Source of the DNA: an uncultured Bacteroidales bacterium
GTDB lineage: Bacteria; Bacteroidota; Bacteroidia; Bacteroidales; Paludibacteraceae
Assembly (NCBI GenBank): GCA_902798385.1
Contig: CADBWK010000005.1
Location: 1-64,000 of the forward strand
Length of the DNA: 64,000 nucleotides
Direction: 5' to 3'
In this document: positions 16,440 to 24,916 of the stretch, piece after piece
Layout: each line of letters opens with the position of its first letter
How positions within the stretch are numbered: position 1 is the first letter of the stretch
Notes under the pieces: generated by a model
What the model saw: the letters and a program-made list of their open reading frames with translations, nothing else
The model's database searches: none
What the model was told of the DNA's origin: nothing
Made by a program: the position numbers and the translations under genes

Positions 16440-18018
16440 TAATCTCGTCGTCGCGCTCGAAGAGCTGGAAGAAACCCTCATCGCCGAGCACGTCACGCAC
16501 GATATAAGCATGCAGAAGTCGCGTCATTAACGGGCGCGATTTTTGTATCTCTGCCTCGTTGGGTTCGACACCTTTCTCTTTGGCGAAAGCCACGAACTCC
16601 CGGATGATATCTTTCTTGATCAGATACTGTTCCAGACTCTTCCAGTCGGTGAACTTACTCAGTTCTTTGCGGTGCGTGTCCGTGTATTTGTACGCAAACT
16701 GATAGGTGTAGGCGAGGTTGACGCAGCGGTTGTACCACGGCGTGTTGAGCGTGGTGTCACGACCTACGAAGACATCCGGCATGATACCTCCTCCGCCGTA
16801 CATCTTACGGCCGGATTTGGTGTAATAAGCCGTGGTGTCCGCGAAATGAATAGAGTCTGCCGAGTAGAACTCACCATGCTCCCAGCGCTCCATCAGATCT
16901 TTCTCGTAATCCTCTTGATCGCCCAGCGTATAAGGCTTTTGGATACAACGTCCGCTCGGGGTGTAGTACCGCGCCACCGTCAGACGGATCGCACTGCCGT
17001 CATCGAACGGCATCTGCTGCTGAACGAGGCCTTTGCCGAACGAGCGGCGACCTACGATGATCGCGCGGTCGTTATCCTGCATCGCGCCGGCGAAGATCTC
17101 CGAAGCCGAAGCAGAGAAGTTATCGATCAGTACGACGAGCGGGGTCTCTTTGAACCGTCCGCCGCCGTTCGCCGTTGCTTCATAGCGCGGGTAAGCGCGA
17201 CCTTGCGAATAAACGATCAGATCGCCGCGGTGGAGGAACTCATTGGCCATGCGGATGGCCTGCTCCATGTAACCGCCGCTATTCTCGCGCAAGTCCACGA
17301 TATAACGGTCTGCGCCCTTGGCATAGAGATCCGCCAAGGCAGCGATGAACTCCTTGTAGGTGGTCTCGCCGAACTTATTGACGCGGATAAAACCGATCTT
17401 CTTGCCTTCGCGCTCGATGATGAACTTGGCGTCTACCGAGTGAACGGGTATATCGCCGCGGGTGACGTTGAAATAGAGCATCTCAGGTGAACCGGCGCGC
17501 AGCACGCCTAACTTGACCTGCGTGCCTTTCTCGCCGCGCAGCGTGCGCATGACCTTCTCGTTATTGATCTTCTTACCTACGAACGCGGAGTCATCTACCG
17601 TGATCAGTTTGTCGCCGGCCAGCACGCCGACGCCTTCGCTCGGGCCACCGGAGATGACGGCTACGATGCGCACCGTGTCCTGCTGGATGGTGAACTGCAC
17701 ACCGATGCCGGAGAACGAGCCCGCCAACTCGGAGTTAACCATCTCCAGGTCTTCCTTGGGGATATAGGCGCTGTGCGGGTCGAGTTTATGCACCAACTCT
17801 ATCATCGCCTCGTCGGTGATGCTGTCGATATTGAGACTGTCGACATACGCGCTCTCCATGAGTTGGAGCAGCCTATCCACTTTCGATTGCTGAATCGACC
17901 ATTGTCCGTTCTGGAAGATGATCCGTTGTGCATTGGCTTTCTGGCTCAGCGCCATTCCTACGAGGATGCCTAATGCCACAGCAATCACTGTCAATGTAGG
18001 TAAGATATATTTTTTCAT
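16387..18018 (-). CDS. Carboxyl-terminal processing protease (S41, CtpA/Prc)
   Basis: A 543-residue periplasmic serine protease. The N-terminal signal/membrane segment (MKKYILPTLTVIAVALGILV) is followed by a PDZ domain (about 85-175, GSFSGIGVQF) and the S41 domain with the nucleophile in DNFSASASEIFAGAMQDND and the base Lys in RRSFGKGLVQQ. Such proteases trim C-terminal tails of exported proteins. The start at 18018 (MKKYILP) was chosen over an upstream extension. It is the last gene of the typA operon, and its C-terminal codons overlap the pepD 3' end by 53 bp on the opposite strand. Confidence 0.93.
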   Translation of the reverse strand: MKKYILPTLTVIAVALGILVGMALSQKANAQRIIFQNGQWSIQQSKVDRLLQLMESAYVDSLNIDSITDEAMIELVHKLDPHSAYIPKEDLEMVNSELAGSFSGIGVQFTIQQDTVRIVAVISGGPSEGVGVLAGDKLITVDDSAFVGKKINNEKVMRTLRGEKGTQVKLGVLRAGSPEMLYFNVTRGDIPVHSVDAKFIIEREGKKIGFIRVNKFGETTYKEFIAALADLYAKGADRYIVDLRENSGGYMEQAIRMANEFLHRGDLIVYSQGRAYPRYEATANGGGRFKETPLVVLIDNFSASASEIFAGAMQDNDRAIIVGRRSFGKGLVQQQMPFDDGSAIRLTVARYYTPSGRCIQKPYTLGDQEDYEKDLMERWEHGEFYSADSIHFADTTAYYTKSGRKMYGGGGIMPDVFVGRDTTLNTPWYNRCVNLAYTYQFAYKYTDTHRKELSKFTDWKSLEQYLIKKDIIREFVAFAKEKGVEPNEAEIQKSRPLMTRLLHAYIVRDVLGDEGFFQLFERDDEITKVAVEQLIQSDRTSAQ

Positions 18019-18019
18019 A

Positions 18020-18442
18020 TTATTTATCCGGTAAAAATTCCACTTCAATGCCGGCGCGCTTAAGCAGTTCTACGCCGTCCATGAGACGATATTCTTCGCC
18101 ATAAACCACGCGCTTGATGCCCGATTGAATGATCAGTTTGGAGCATTCGAGGCAAGGCGAAGCGGTGACGTACAAGGTCGCACCGTTGGAGCTGTTGTTC
18201 GAGCGCGCTACCTTGGTCAGCGCATTGGCTTCCGCATGGAGCACATAGGGTTTGGAGACGTTGTTCTCGTCCTCGCATATATTCTCGAAACCGGAAGGCG
18301 TACCGTTATATCCGTCGGAGATGATCATCTGGTCTTTGACCAGCAGCGCACCTACTTTGCGGCGAACGCAGTAACTGTTCTCCGCCCATGTACGCGCCAT
18401 GCGCATATAGAGATAATCGCGTTTTTTCTGTTTGTCAGTCAT
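18020..18442 (-). CDS. dCMP deaminase-type cytidylate deaminase
   Basis: A 140-residue zinc-dependent deaminase of the dCMP deaminase/ComEB family, converting dCMP to dUMP for thymidylate synthesis. The zinc site is given by HAEANAL (His, catalytic Glu) and SPCLECSKLI (two Cys), with the substrate loop SDGYNGTPSGFENICED. The ATG at 18442 (MTDKQKKRDYLYMRMA) fits the family; longer reading adds a lysine/leucine-rich tail. Its start overlaps the phosphoethanolamine transferase end by 8 bp, and the S41 start follows immediately. Confidence 0.93.
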   Translation of the reverse strand: MTDKQKKRDYLYMRMARTWAENSYCVRRKVGALLVKDQMIISDGYNGTPSGFENICEDENNVSKPYVLHAEANALTKVARSNNSSNGATLYVTASPCLECSKLIIQSGIKRVVYGEEYRLMDGVELLKRAGIEVEFLPDK

Positions 18443-19964
18443 AGATAAAAATATCTTTTTGTTGTTCATAAATAGGGCTGTCTATGCCGAGCAAGTCGAG
18501 TACGGAGTGGTAGATAGCAAAGGAATTAGCCGGTTCCGTCAGGTCTCGCACTTCGCGCCAGTTACCGTTCAACCAGACGATGAGCGGTACTTCGTACTGT
18601 TCCTTCGGCGCCGTTGCCATCGGTACGCCATGCATGAACAGACCGTTCTCGCCGAGACTCTCGCCGTGGTCGCTCATGTAGATCATCGCCGTGCGGTGGT
18701 CCGGGATCGCCGCCAAGGAATCGATGAGGTTGTTCAGCAGGTAATCGGTATAGACGATGGTGTTGTCGTAGGCATTGGTGAGACCGTGGATGTTTTTCAC
18801 ACCATCCTCCACGTTGTGCGCCACCGGCGTGAAGACCTCAAATCGCTCCGGATACTGCGCCGAGTACTGCGCACCGTGACTGGTGTTCGTATGCAGGATG
18901 ATCAATATACGCTCTGCGGCGGAAGACTCGATACGCTTTTTGATGCCGGCGAAGAGAGAACCTTCATGGCCGTCATCGGCCTCGGGGTACTGTTTCTTCA
19001 GTTCTTTGAGCGTCACGTACTCATCGATATGTACGGGCGGTTCACCCCAGTTATTCGTTCGCCACACGACATCGACGCCATGCCGGAAGAGGTAGTTCGG
19101 CAGCGCCTCTACCAGTGTTCTCGAGGGAGCAGGCTGCATCATCGCCCGCACGGCTGCCGTCGTATAGGTAGCGCAGGCGTTTGCCGGGATGGCATGGATG
19201 TCTGTGCGCTGCGAGAGTAGGGGATTGGTGGGACGAGGGTATCCATATAACTGGAAGTTCGCCCTGCGCCCTGACTCGCCGATGACGAGTACGACAGCCG
19301 TCGGTTGCTCCAACGGGCGAAGGGTGGCATCAGGGAGCGGTTCTTCTTTCGCATTCGCGGCGCGGTGCTGGGCGTATATACGGCCGCTGTTCACTACGTA
19401 CGACCAGGGCATGAGCATTCCGCCTAACTCCGTGTCGTGCTTTCCGAACCAAAGGAACTGATTGAAGTTCGCGCCGGCGAAAAGCAGACTGATACCGATG
19501 GCGACACCGCTCACGATGCCGAAGCGTTTCCATGTGCCGTAATTGACCTTCTGCATCAGGATCCAGCAGGCAGGGAGCATACCGCCTATGATGAGCCACA
19601 AGAGCATCATCGGGGTAAAGAAAGAGGAGGCTTCTGACCAACGGGTGTTGTAGAAGTTCTCCATCATCGTGCCGTCCAGGATCGTGCGATAGATCACCAC
19701 GAAATAGACCCCCGCTGCATTACATACCTGCGCCGCCGCTACGAGGATTCGACCTACATAACGGAATAGGAAAACCAGCAGGTAGCACACCCAGAAATTC
19801 AATGCCGCCATCACGATACCCAGACCTCCGACCAACAGGATCTTCGGCCAAAGTCCGGCATCGTTATGACTCATTACGAACTGAAAAAACGGGATGTTGT
19901 ACGCCAATAATCCCCAGATGCTGATGATCGCAGCGAATGCTATGAGCGGCAGTTCTTTTTTCAT
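18435..19964 (-). CDS. Phosphoethanolamine transferase (EptA-type, sulfatase fold)
   Basis: A 509-residue inner-membrane enzyme with about five N-terminal transmembrane helices (residues 1-175) and a C-terminal periplasmic alkaline-phosphatase/sulfatase domain. The catalytic region is AVVLVIGESGRRANFQLYGY followed by PRPTNP, and the distal metal motif is MIYMSDHGESLGENGLFMHG. Homologues move phosphoethanolamine to lipid A or core sugars; the exact acceptor cannot be read from sequence. The position usually held by the Thr nucleophile is Ser here (GES). The gene sits between mpl and the dCMP deaminase in the typA operon. Confidence 0.88.
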   Translation of the reverse strand: MKKELPLIAFAAIISIWGLLAYNIPFFQFVMSHNDAGLWPKILLVGGLGIVMAALNFWVCYLLVFLFRYVGRILVAAAQVCNAAGVYFVVIYRTILDGTMMENFYNTRWSEASSFFTPMMLLWLIIGGMLPACWILMQKVNYGTWKRFGIVSGVAIGISLLFAGANFNQFLWFGKHDTELGGMLMPWSYVVNSGRIYAQHRAANAKEEPLPDATLRPLEQPTAVVLVIGESGRRANFQLYGYPRPTNPLLSQRTDIHAIPANACATYTTAAVRAMMQPAPSRTLVEALPNYLFRHGVDVVWRTNNWGEPPVHIDEYVTLKELKKQYPEADDGHEGSLFAGIKKRIESSAAERILIILHTNTSHGAQYSAQYPERFEVFTPVAHNVEDGVKNIHGLTNAYDNTIVYTDYLLNNLIDSLAAIPDHRTAMIYMSDHGESLGENGLFMHGVPMATAPKEQYEVPLIVWLNGNWREVRDLTEPANSFAIYHSVLDLLGIDSPIYEQQKDIFIYD

Positions 19965-20001
19965 TTAGTCTCCTAGTTTCCTAGTCCCCTAGTTTCCTAG
20001 T
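19965..20001. repeat. Degenerate tandem repeat, TTCCTAGT type
   Basis: About four imperfect units of the type TTTCCTAGTC fill the mpl-transferase junction. The last codons and stop of mpl (Leu-Leu-Gly-Asn-stop) lie in the repeat. Related units occur in frame at 55479-55510 and 58771-58812. Confidence 0.8.
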
Positions 20002-21314
20002 AATTCTTTTGCAAACTCTTTGATGTTCACTCCGTCAAACGTACCGGACGACATCATGAGTAAAGCCGTGTTGTCGTATTTGAGTTCTTTCAGGCGTGCT
20101 TGCAGTGCCTCACTTTCCGTAAATACCTCTACATTTTTCGTGCCAAAAGCGGCTTTCACCTCTTCGGCTGTGATAGGCGTGAGGCGTTTATGCTCGATCA
20201 CTTTCGGGTTGAAATAGACGTAAGCGATGTCCGCTTCCGCCATGCAGTTTTTGTACTGCGGCAGGAAATCCGCCATGAGGCTCGAGAAGGTATGGAGCTC
20301 CATGCATGCCACAAGTTTCTTCTCCGGATAGCGTTCGCGCACCGCATTGACGGTGGCTTTGAGCTTGGACGGGCTATGTGCGAAGTCTTTGTAGGCTACG
20401 CTTGTCTCGGTCTCGCAGATCTTCTCCAGACGGTTGCTGGCGCCGGTGAAGGTACTGATCTCGCGATAGAAATCATCGGGTGCTACGCCGATGCAGTGAC
20501 AAGCGAGCATGGCGGCTTGCAGGTTCTGCATGTTATGCCGACCGAATACCTGCATCGGGACATTGCCTTCGTATGCATCGTACGGGATACAGGTGATGTC
20601 CTTACGGGCACCCTCAGCAATCATCCGCAGGTTCTCATCGCCCTGGTAGTATATAAAATTGCCGTCGGGCTCGAAGCTGTCCACGAATTTACGGAATGTA
20701 TCTACGTACTCCGGGAAAGTGGGGAACACATTGATATGATCCCATGCGATGCCGGTGAGGATAGCTACGTGCGGGTGGTACCATAGGAACTTAGACCGCA
20801 GATCGAGCGGGCTGGTCAGGTACTCATCGCCCTCGAAGACAGCGTACTTAGCGGTGTCGCTGAGGCGCACCATTCGCTCGAAGCCCTCTATCTGTGCGCC
20901 GACCATGTAATCGGCTTCGATGCCGAGACGGTTGAGAACATAGAGGATCATGGAGGTGGTGGTGGTCTTACCGTGACTGCCGCCTACCACGATGCGGATC
21001 TTGTCTTTTGTCTGCTCGTACAGATACTCGGGGAAGGAGTAAATCTTGATGCCTAACTCGCGCGCTTTGACCAACTCGGGGTTGTCCTCACGGGCATGCA
21101 TACCGAGGATGATCGCGTCCAAGTCCGGCGTGATACGCTCGGGATGCCATCCTATCTCGGAAGGCAGAAGACCTGCGTCGCGGAGGTGAGACAGCGCGGG
21201 CTCGAAGATTTCATCATCCGAGCCCGTTACCTGATATCCCGCCTTGGAGGCAACGGCCAATGCCAAGTTATGCATCGCCGCTCCGCCAATAGCTATAAAA
21301 TGGATTTTTGTCAT
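19989..21314 (-). CDS. mpl: UDP-N-acetylmuramate:L-Ala-gamma-D-Glu-meso-DAP ligase
   Basis: A 441-residue Mur ligase that reattaches the recycled murein tripeptide to UDP-MurNAc in the cytoplasm. The N-terminal Rossmann motif FIAIGGAAMHNLALA, the ATP-binding motif VVGGSHGKTTTTSM and ILTGIAWDHINVFPTF are present. The N-terminal GAAMHNLA form and the length favour Mpl over MurC, and the surrounding genes are not a dcw cluster. Its start overlaps the trigger factor stop by 4 bp, and its C-terminus falls in a short tandem repeat. Confidence 0.9.
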   Translation of the reverse strand: MTKIHFIAIGGAAMHNLALAVASKAGYQVTGSDDEIFEPALSHLRDAGLLPSEIGWHPERITPDLDAIILGMHAREDNPELVKARELGIKIYSFPEYLYEQTKDKIRIVVGGSHGKTTTTSMILYVLNRLGIEADYMVGAQIEGFERMVRLSDTAKYAVFEGDEYLTSPLDLRSKFLWYHPHVAILTGIAWDHINVFPTFPEYVDTFRKFVDSFEPDGNFIYYQGDENLRMIAEGARKDITCIPYDAYEGNVPMQVFGRHNMQNLQAAMLACHCIGVAPDDFYREISTFTGASNRLEKICETETSVAYKDFAHSPSKLKATVNAVRERYPEKKLVACMELHTFSSLMADFLPQYKNCMAEADIAYVYFNPKVIEHKRLTPITAEEVKAAFGTKNVEVFTESEALQARLKELKYDNTALLMMSSGTFDGVNIKEFAKELLGN

Positions 21315-22396
21315 TTGAACAATTTATCGAAATCTTCTTGCGAAACTTTCTTCGGCTCGATCTTCGCGATGCCCTTGATAGCCTCGTTGAGTTTGTCTTC
21401 TACGACGCGCTCTACGATACCGCGCAGTTGATCCTCGTTCTTGAGCATCTCTTTGGCGTAGTTGGTCAGGTGCTCCTCCTCAATGTTCATCAGACCGTAC
21501 TGCATGAACTGCATCTTCGCAATACGTTTAGCGAAGCCTTCTACCTCTTCGGGTTTCACGTCGATGTTGTACTCTTTCATCAACTGGTCTTTCGCCAGAT
21601 GCCATTTGAGTTCCTCGATCATCTTCGGGAAGTCCTTGTCGAGTTCCTCTTGGGTCATCTTCTCGTTCGTAGCGAGTACCCAACGTTTGAGGAAGTCCTC
21701 CGGGAAAGCGACCTTCTCCATCTTCTTCAGGATAGCGGCTTTCACGTCGATACCGAAGCGGTATTTGCTCTCCTCGGCGAGGCTACGCTCGATATCCTCT
21801 TTGATGCGAGCGCGGAACTCTTTCTCGTTCTTCGGTGCGTCGTTGCCATATACTTTGGCGAACAACTCACCGTCCACCTTGCAGGGTTTTACCTCTGCTT
21901 TGGTACCTTTCTCTTCGTCAGCCGGGATGTACTCACCGAAGCGGTTGGTGTAGGCCTCGATCTGCTTGTTGATCATCTCGTCCGTCGGTTCGATCGTGTA
22001 CTCCGGCAGTTTGTTCTTTGCACTCAGCTTAGCGTCAAACTCCGGTGCTACCGCGATGTCGAAGGCGAAAGTGAAGGTGTCCTCGTGATCGAGGTCAATG
22101 TTCTTGGTCTCTGCGTCGTTCGGCAGCGGCTCACCCAGGATCTGCAGTTTGTTCTCTTCGATGTGCTTGTTCAGGTTCTCACCTACGAGCTTGTTCAGCA
22201 CGTCAGCCAGAATACCTTTGCCGTACATCTTCTTTACCAAACCGGCGGGAACCATACCCGGACGGAAGCCCGGCATCTGGGCTTTCTGACGCACTTGCTT
22301 CAGTTGCTTTGCAACTTCTTCCTGATAGTCTGCGGGCTCAATAGTGAGCTTCACGATAGCCTTCAGGTCTTTCAATTCAGTTTGTTCAATTTTCAT
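21311..22396 (-). CDS. tig: Trigger factor lacking the PPIase domain
   Basis: A 361-residue ribosome-associated chaperone. The N-terminal ribosome-binding domain (about 1-145) carries MPGFRPGMVPAGLVKKMYG, close to the family signature GFRxGxxP. The C-terminal helical domain follows. The FKBP-type peptidyl-prolyl isomerase domain expected in between is absent: the sequence passes from EKGTKAEVKPCKVDGELF to KNEKEFRARIKEDIERSL. The usual length is 430-450, and the difference of about 90 residues matches one FKBP domain. It follows typA by 18 nt and overlaps mpl by 4 bp. Confidence 0.92.
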   Translation of the reverse strand: MKIEQTELKDLKAIVKLTIEPADYQEEVAKQLKQVRQKAQMPGFRPGMVPAGLVKKMYGKGILADVLNKLVGENLNKHIEENKLQILGEPLPNDAETKNIDLDHEDTFTFAFDIAVAPEFDAKLSAKNKLPEYTIEPTDEMINKQIEAYTNRFGEYIPADEEKGTKAEVKPCKVDGELFAKVYGNDAPKNEKEFRARIKEDIERSLAEESKYRFGIDVKAAILKKMEKVAFPEDFLKRWVLATNEKMTQEELDKDFPKMIEELKWHLAKDQLMKEYNIDVKPEEVEGFAKRIAKMQFMQYGLMNIEEEHLTNYAKEMLKNEDQLRGIVERVVEDKLNEAIKGIAKIEPKKVSQEDFDKLFK

Positions 22397-22414
22397 TTTT
22401 ATAGTAGTTTTAAA

Positions 22415-24214
22415 TTATACTCTTCCTGCGCGTTTGCGCTCCAGTTCATCAAGAATGATCTTGCGGATACGCATGGCATGCGGCGTTACTTCTACGTACT
22501 CATCCTCCTTGATATACTCGAGTGCCTCTTCGAGACTCATGCGGATCGGCGGCGGCAAAACGGCCTTGTCGTCTGCGGATTTTGAACGCATGTTGGTCAG
22601 TTTCTTGGATTTGGTGACGTTGATCACGATATCGCCTTCTTTGGCGTTCTCTCCAACCACCTGTCCGGCATAAACCTCTTCTTGCGGGTCGATAAAGAAC
22701 CGTCCGCGGTCTTGCAGTTTGTCCAGCGCGTAGGCATATGCCGTACCGGCTTCCATAGCTATCAACGAGCCGTTCGTACGTTTGACGATCTCGCCTTTCC
22801 ACGGTTGGTACTCGAGGAAGCGGTGCGCCATGATGGCCTCGCCGGCCGATACGTTCATCACGTAGGTACGCATACCCATGATACCGCGGCTCGGGATGGT
22901 GAATTCGAGGTGCACGCGGTCGTTGACCATCTCCATCTTCGTCATCTCGCCTTTGTGGGTGGAGACGAACTCGATGATCTTACCGCTGCACTCTTCCGGC
23001 GTGTTGACCGTCAGCGATTCAACCGGCTCACATTTGACGCCGTTGATCTCTTTGATGATGACCTGCGGTTGACCCACCTGCAGCTCGTAGCCTTCGCGAC
23101 GCATGGTCTCGATGAGTACCGATAGATGCAGTACACCGCGGCCGTAGACGCGCCAGCTGCTCTCTTCTGCGCCTTTCTCTACGCGCAGCGCGAGGTTTTT
23201 CTCGAGCTCTTTGTTGAGGCGGTCTTGGATATGACGGCTGGTAACGAACTTACCGTCTTGACCGAAGAACGGGCTGTCGTTGATGCAGAAGGTCATACTC
23301 ATCGTCGGCTCGTCGATGGCGATCGGCTTGAGCGGTTCGGGGTTCTCTGCATCGCAGATCGTATCGCCGATCTCAAAACCGTCAATTCCGATCAGCGCAC
23401 AGATATCGCCGTTTTTCACCACATCGGTCTTTACGTGCCCCATGCCCGAGAAGGTATGCAGCTCTTTGATCTTGGTCTTTACCATCGTGCCGTCTTTCTT
23501 GGCGAGCGTCACGGTTTGACCGTCTTTGAGTTCACCGCGATGAACACGTCCGATGGCGATACGGCCTACGTACGAGTTGTAGTCGAGGCTCGTGATGAGC
23601 ATCTGGGGCGTACCCGGGTTCTCCTGCGGCGCAGGGATATACTCGATGATCGCGTCCATGAGATCGGTGAGATCGGTGGTCGGTTTGCGCCAATCGGTAC
23701 TCATCCAGCCTTGCTTGGCGGAGCCGTAGAGCGTTTGGAAATCGAGCTGGTCGTCCGTTGCGTTGAGGTTACACATCAGGTCGAATACCTCTTCCTGTAC
23801 CTCGTCCGGACGGCAGTTCAGTTTGTCCACTTTGTTGATCACCACAATAGGCTTCAGTCCTATCTCGAGGGCTTTCTGCAGCACGAATCGTGTCTGCGGC
23901 ATCGCGCCTTCGAAGGCGTCCACCAGCAGCAGTACACCGTCTGCCATATTCAGTACACGCTCCACTTCGCCGCCGAAGTCCGCGTGCCCCGGAGTGTCGA
24001 TGATGTTGATCTTCGTGCCCTTGTAGTCGATGGATACGTTCTTGGCGAGGATGGTTATACCGCGCTCGCGCTCCAGATCGTTGTTATCCAGAATCAACTC
24101 GCCCTTGTTCTCGTTCTCACGGAACAGATGAGCCGTGTACAACATCTTGTCCACCAGCGTTGTTTTGCCGTGGTCGACATGCGCAATAATTGCTATATTT
24201 CTTATATTCTGCAT
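22415..24214 (-). CDS. typA: Ribosome-associated translational GTPase BipA/TypA
   Basis: A 599-residue GTPase of the EF-G family acting in ribosome assembly and stress adaptation. G-motifs are intact: AHVDHGKTTLVDKML, RERGITI, DTPGHADFGGEVERVL and VINKVDKL. Domain II, the EF-G III/V-like domains and the BipA C-terminal domain (KSKKLTNMRSKSADDKAVLP) follow; the length is typical. It is the first gene of a six-gene minus-strand operon (typA-tig-mpl-ept-dCMP deaminase-S41) behind the promoter at 24259-24289. Confidence 0.97.
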   Translation of the reverse strand: MQNIRNIAIIAHVDHGKTTLVDKMLYTAHLFRENENKGELILDNNDLERERGITILAKNVSIDYKGTKINIIDTPGHADFGGEVERVLNMADGVLLLVDAFEGAMPQTRFVLQKALEIGLKPIVVINKVDKLNCRPDEVQEEVFDLMCNLNATDDQLDFQTLYGSAKQGWMSTDWRKPTTDLTDLMDAIIEYIPAPQENPGTPQMLITSLDYNSYVGRIAIGRVHRGELKDGQTVTLAKKDGTMVKTKIKELHTFSGMGHVKTDVVKNGDICALIGIDGFEIGDTICDAENPEPLKPIAIDEPTMSMTFCINDSPFFGQDGKFVTSRHIQDRLNKELEKNLALRVEKGAEESSWRVYGRGVLHLSVLIETMRREGYELQVGQPQVIIKEINGVKCEPVESLTVNTPEECSGKIIEFVSTHKGEMTKMEMVNDRVHLEFTIPSRGIMGMRTYVMNVSAGEAIMAHRFLEYQPWKGEIVKRTNGSLIAMEAGTAYAYALDKLQDRGRFFIDPQEEVYAGQVVGENAKEGDIVINVTKSKKLTNMRSKSADDKAVLPPPIRMSLEEALEYIKEDEYVEVTPHAMRIRKIILDELERKRAGRV

Positions 24215-24258
24215 ATACTTGTTTGTAAGGCCACTCTAAGCCAAACTAAAATCGGCCA

Positions 24259-24289
24259 CAAAATTACTATTTTTTTTTCATATACGCAA
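24259..24289 (-). promoter_or_regulatory. Promoter of the typA operon
   Basis: Minus strand: TTG 24287-24289, 20-nt spacer, TAATTTTG 24259-24266. A GC-alternating stretch lies just upstream of the -33 box, as it also does upstream of the manC promoter. Confidence 0.75.
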
Positions 24290-24432
24290 GTGCGCGCGCA
24301 TATTTTTTTATTTTGCAAACTATACTTTGCTAAGTGGATGTGACAAATTGTAAGTAAGCATATTATGATTTTGACGATTTGTCAACTCGATTGCTCATTT
24401 TGTAGAAATTTATCACTTTTTGGCAAAAATAT

Positions 24433-24463
24433 TTGGTGGGTAACAAAAAAGGCAGTACTTTTG
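24433..24463 (+). promoter_or_regulatory. Promoter of the small secreted-protein gene
   Basis: TTG 24433-24435, 20-nt spacer, TACTTTTG 24456-24463. Transcription should begin about 24468-24470, at the foot of the leader hairpin. In the rest of the 24215-24576 gap I see nothing beyond the typA promoter. Confidence 0.75.
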
Positions 24464-24467
24464 CACC

Positions 24468-24541
24468 GTTTTTCGAAGGCACCTGCTCTCAAGGTACGCG
24501 AAACGTCGCGGGATGCCCACGCATTGGTGCGAACGAAAAAC
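24468..24541 (+). ncRNA. Structured 5' leader (candidate regulatory RNA)
   Basis: A 74-nt region closes with GTTTTTCG (24468-24475) paired to CGAAAAAC (24534-24541), a symmetric AAG/GAA internal loop, then GCACC (24479-24483) paired to GGTGC (24526-24530). The enclosed part has a small CGCG...CGCG hairpin. It begins at the predicted transcription start and ends 35 nt before the ATG. No known riboswitch class was recognised. Confidence 0.5.
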
Positions 24542-24576
24542 TATTAGTCTGTTAAAATTTAAGGAAAGGATTGGTT

Positions 24577-24861
24577 ATGAAAAAGATCCTATTGACATTA
24601 ACGACAGCTGTCGTACTTTTAACAGGAGTAATCGTAGCGGATGCTGCAAAGTGTACTGACAATTTTACTGTTCGCTTCCGCGAGAATACTCTGGTGGTTA
24701 CATCCGCTCAGATGGAGGAAGCAAGAATCTATTCGATGGAGGGTAAATTGCTCCTCAAAGAGCGTGGTAATTTCGTTGAGTTTGAATTAGAGCCCGGTAC
24801 GTACCGTCTCTATGCCAAAGTCGGCGGACAAACCGAAAAACGCCGTATCGAATTACGGTAA
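24577..24861 (+). CDS. Small secreted protein
   Basis: A 94-residue exported protein: signal peptide MKKILLTLTTAVVLLTGVIV ending ADA, then a 70-residue beta-rich domain. The mature part (RENTLVVTSAQMEEARIYSM, then GKLLLKERGNFVEFELEPG) resembles the last strands of Por-secretion/T9SS C-terminal domains without any cargo domain in front. The start has an unusually purine-rich leader, AAGGAAAGGA at 24561-24570. It is monocistronic, between its own promoter and a terminator. Function unknown. Confidence 0.75.
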   Translation: MKKILLTLTTAVVLLTGVIVADAAKCTDNFTVRFRENTLVVTSAQMEEARIYSMEGKLLLKERGNFVEFELEPGTYRLYAKVGGQTEKRRIELR

Positions 24862-24892
24862 ATAATTCAGTATTTAAGGTACAAATTTTGGG

Positions 24893-24916
24893 AAGAGTCC
24901 TTCGGGGCTCTTTTTT
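24893..24916 (+). terminator. Intrinsic terminator
   Basis: Hairpin GAGTCC-TTCG-GGGCTC followed by TTTTTT ends the small secreted-protein transcript. Its T-tract overlaps the stop codon of the convergent lptG gene. Confidence 0.85.

Noticed and set aside
21308-24343. Long plus-strand frames of 425 and 405 residues
   Set aside because: They are antisense shadows of tig and typA, both of which are unmistakable.
24468-24541. 4.5S SRP RNA or 6S RNA
   Set aside because: The conserved SRP GGAAG-type tip and the 6S open-bubble layout are not present.
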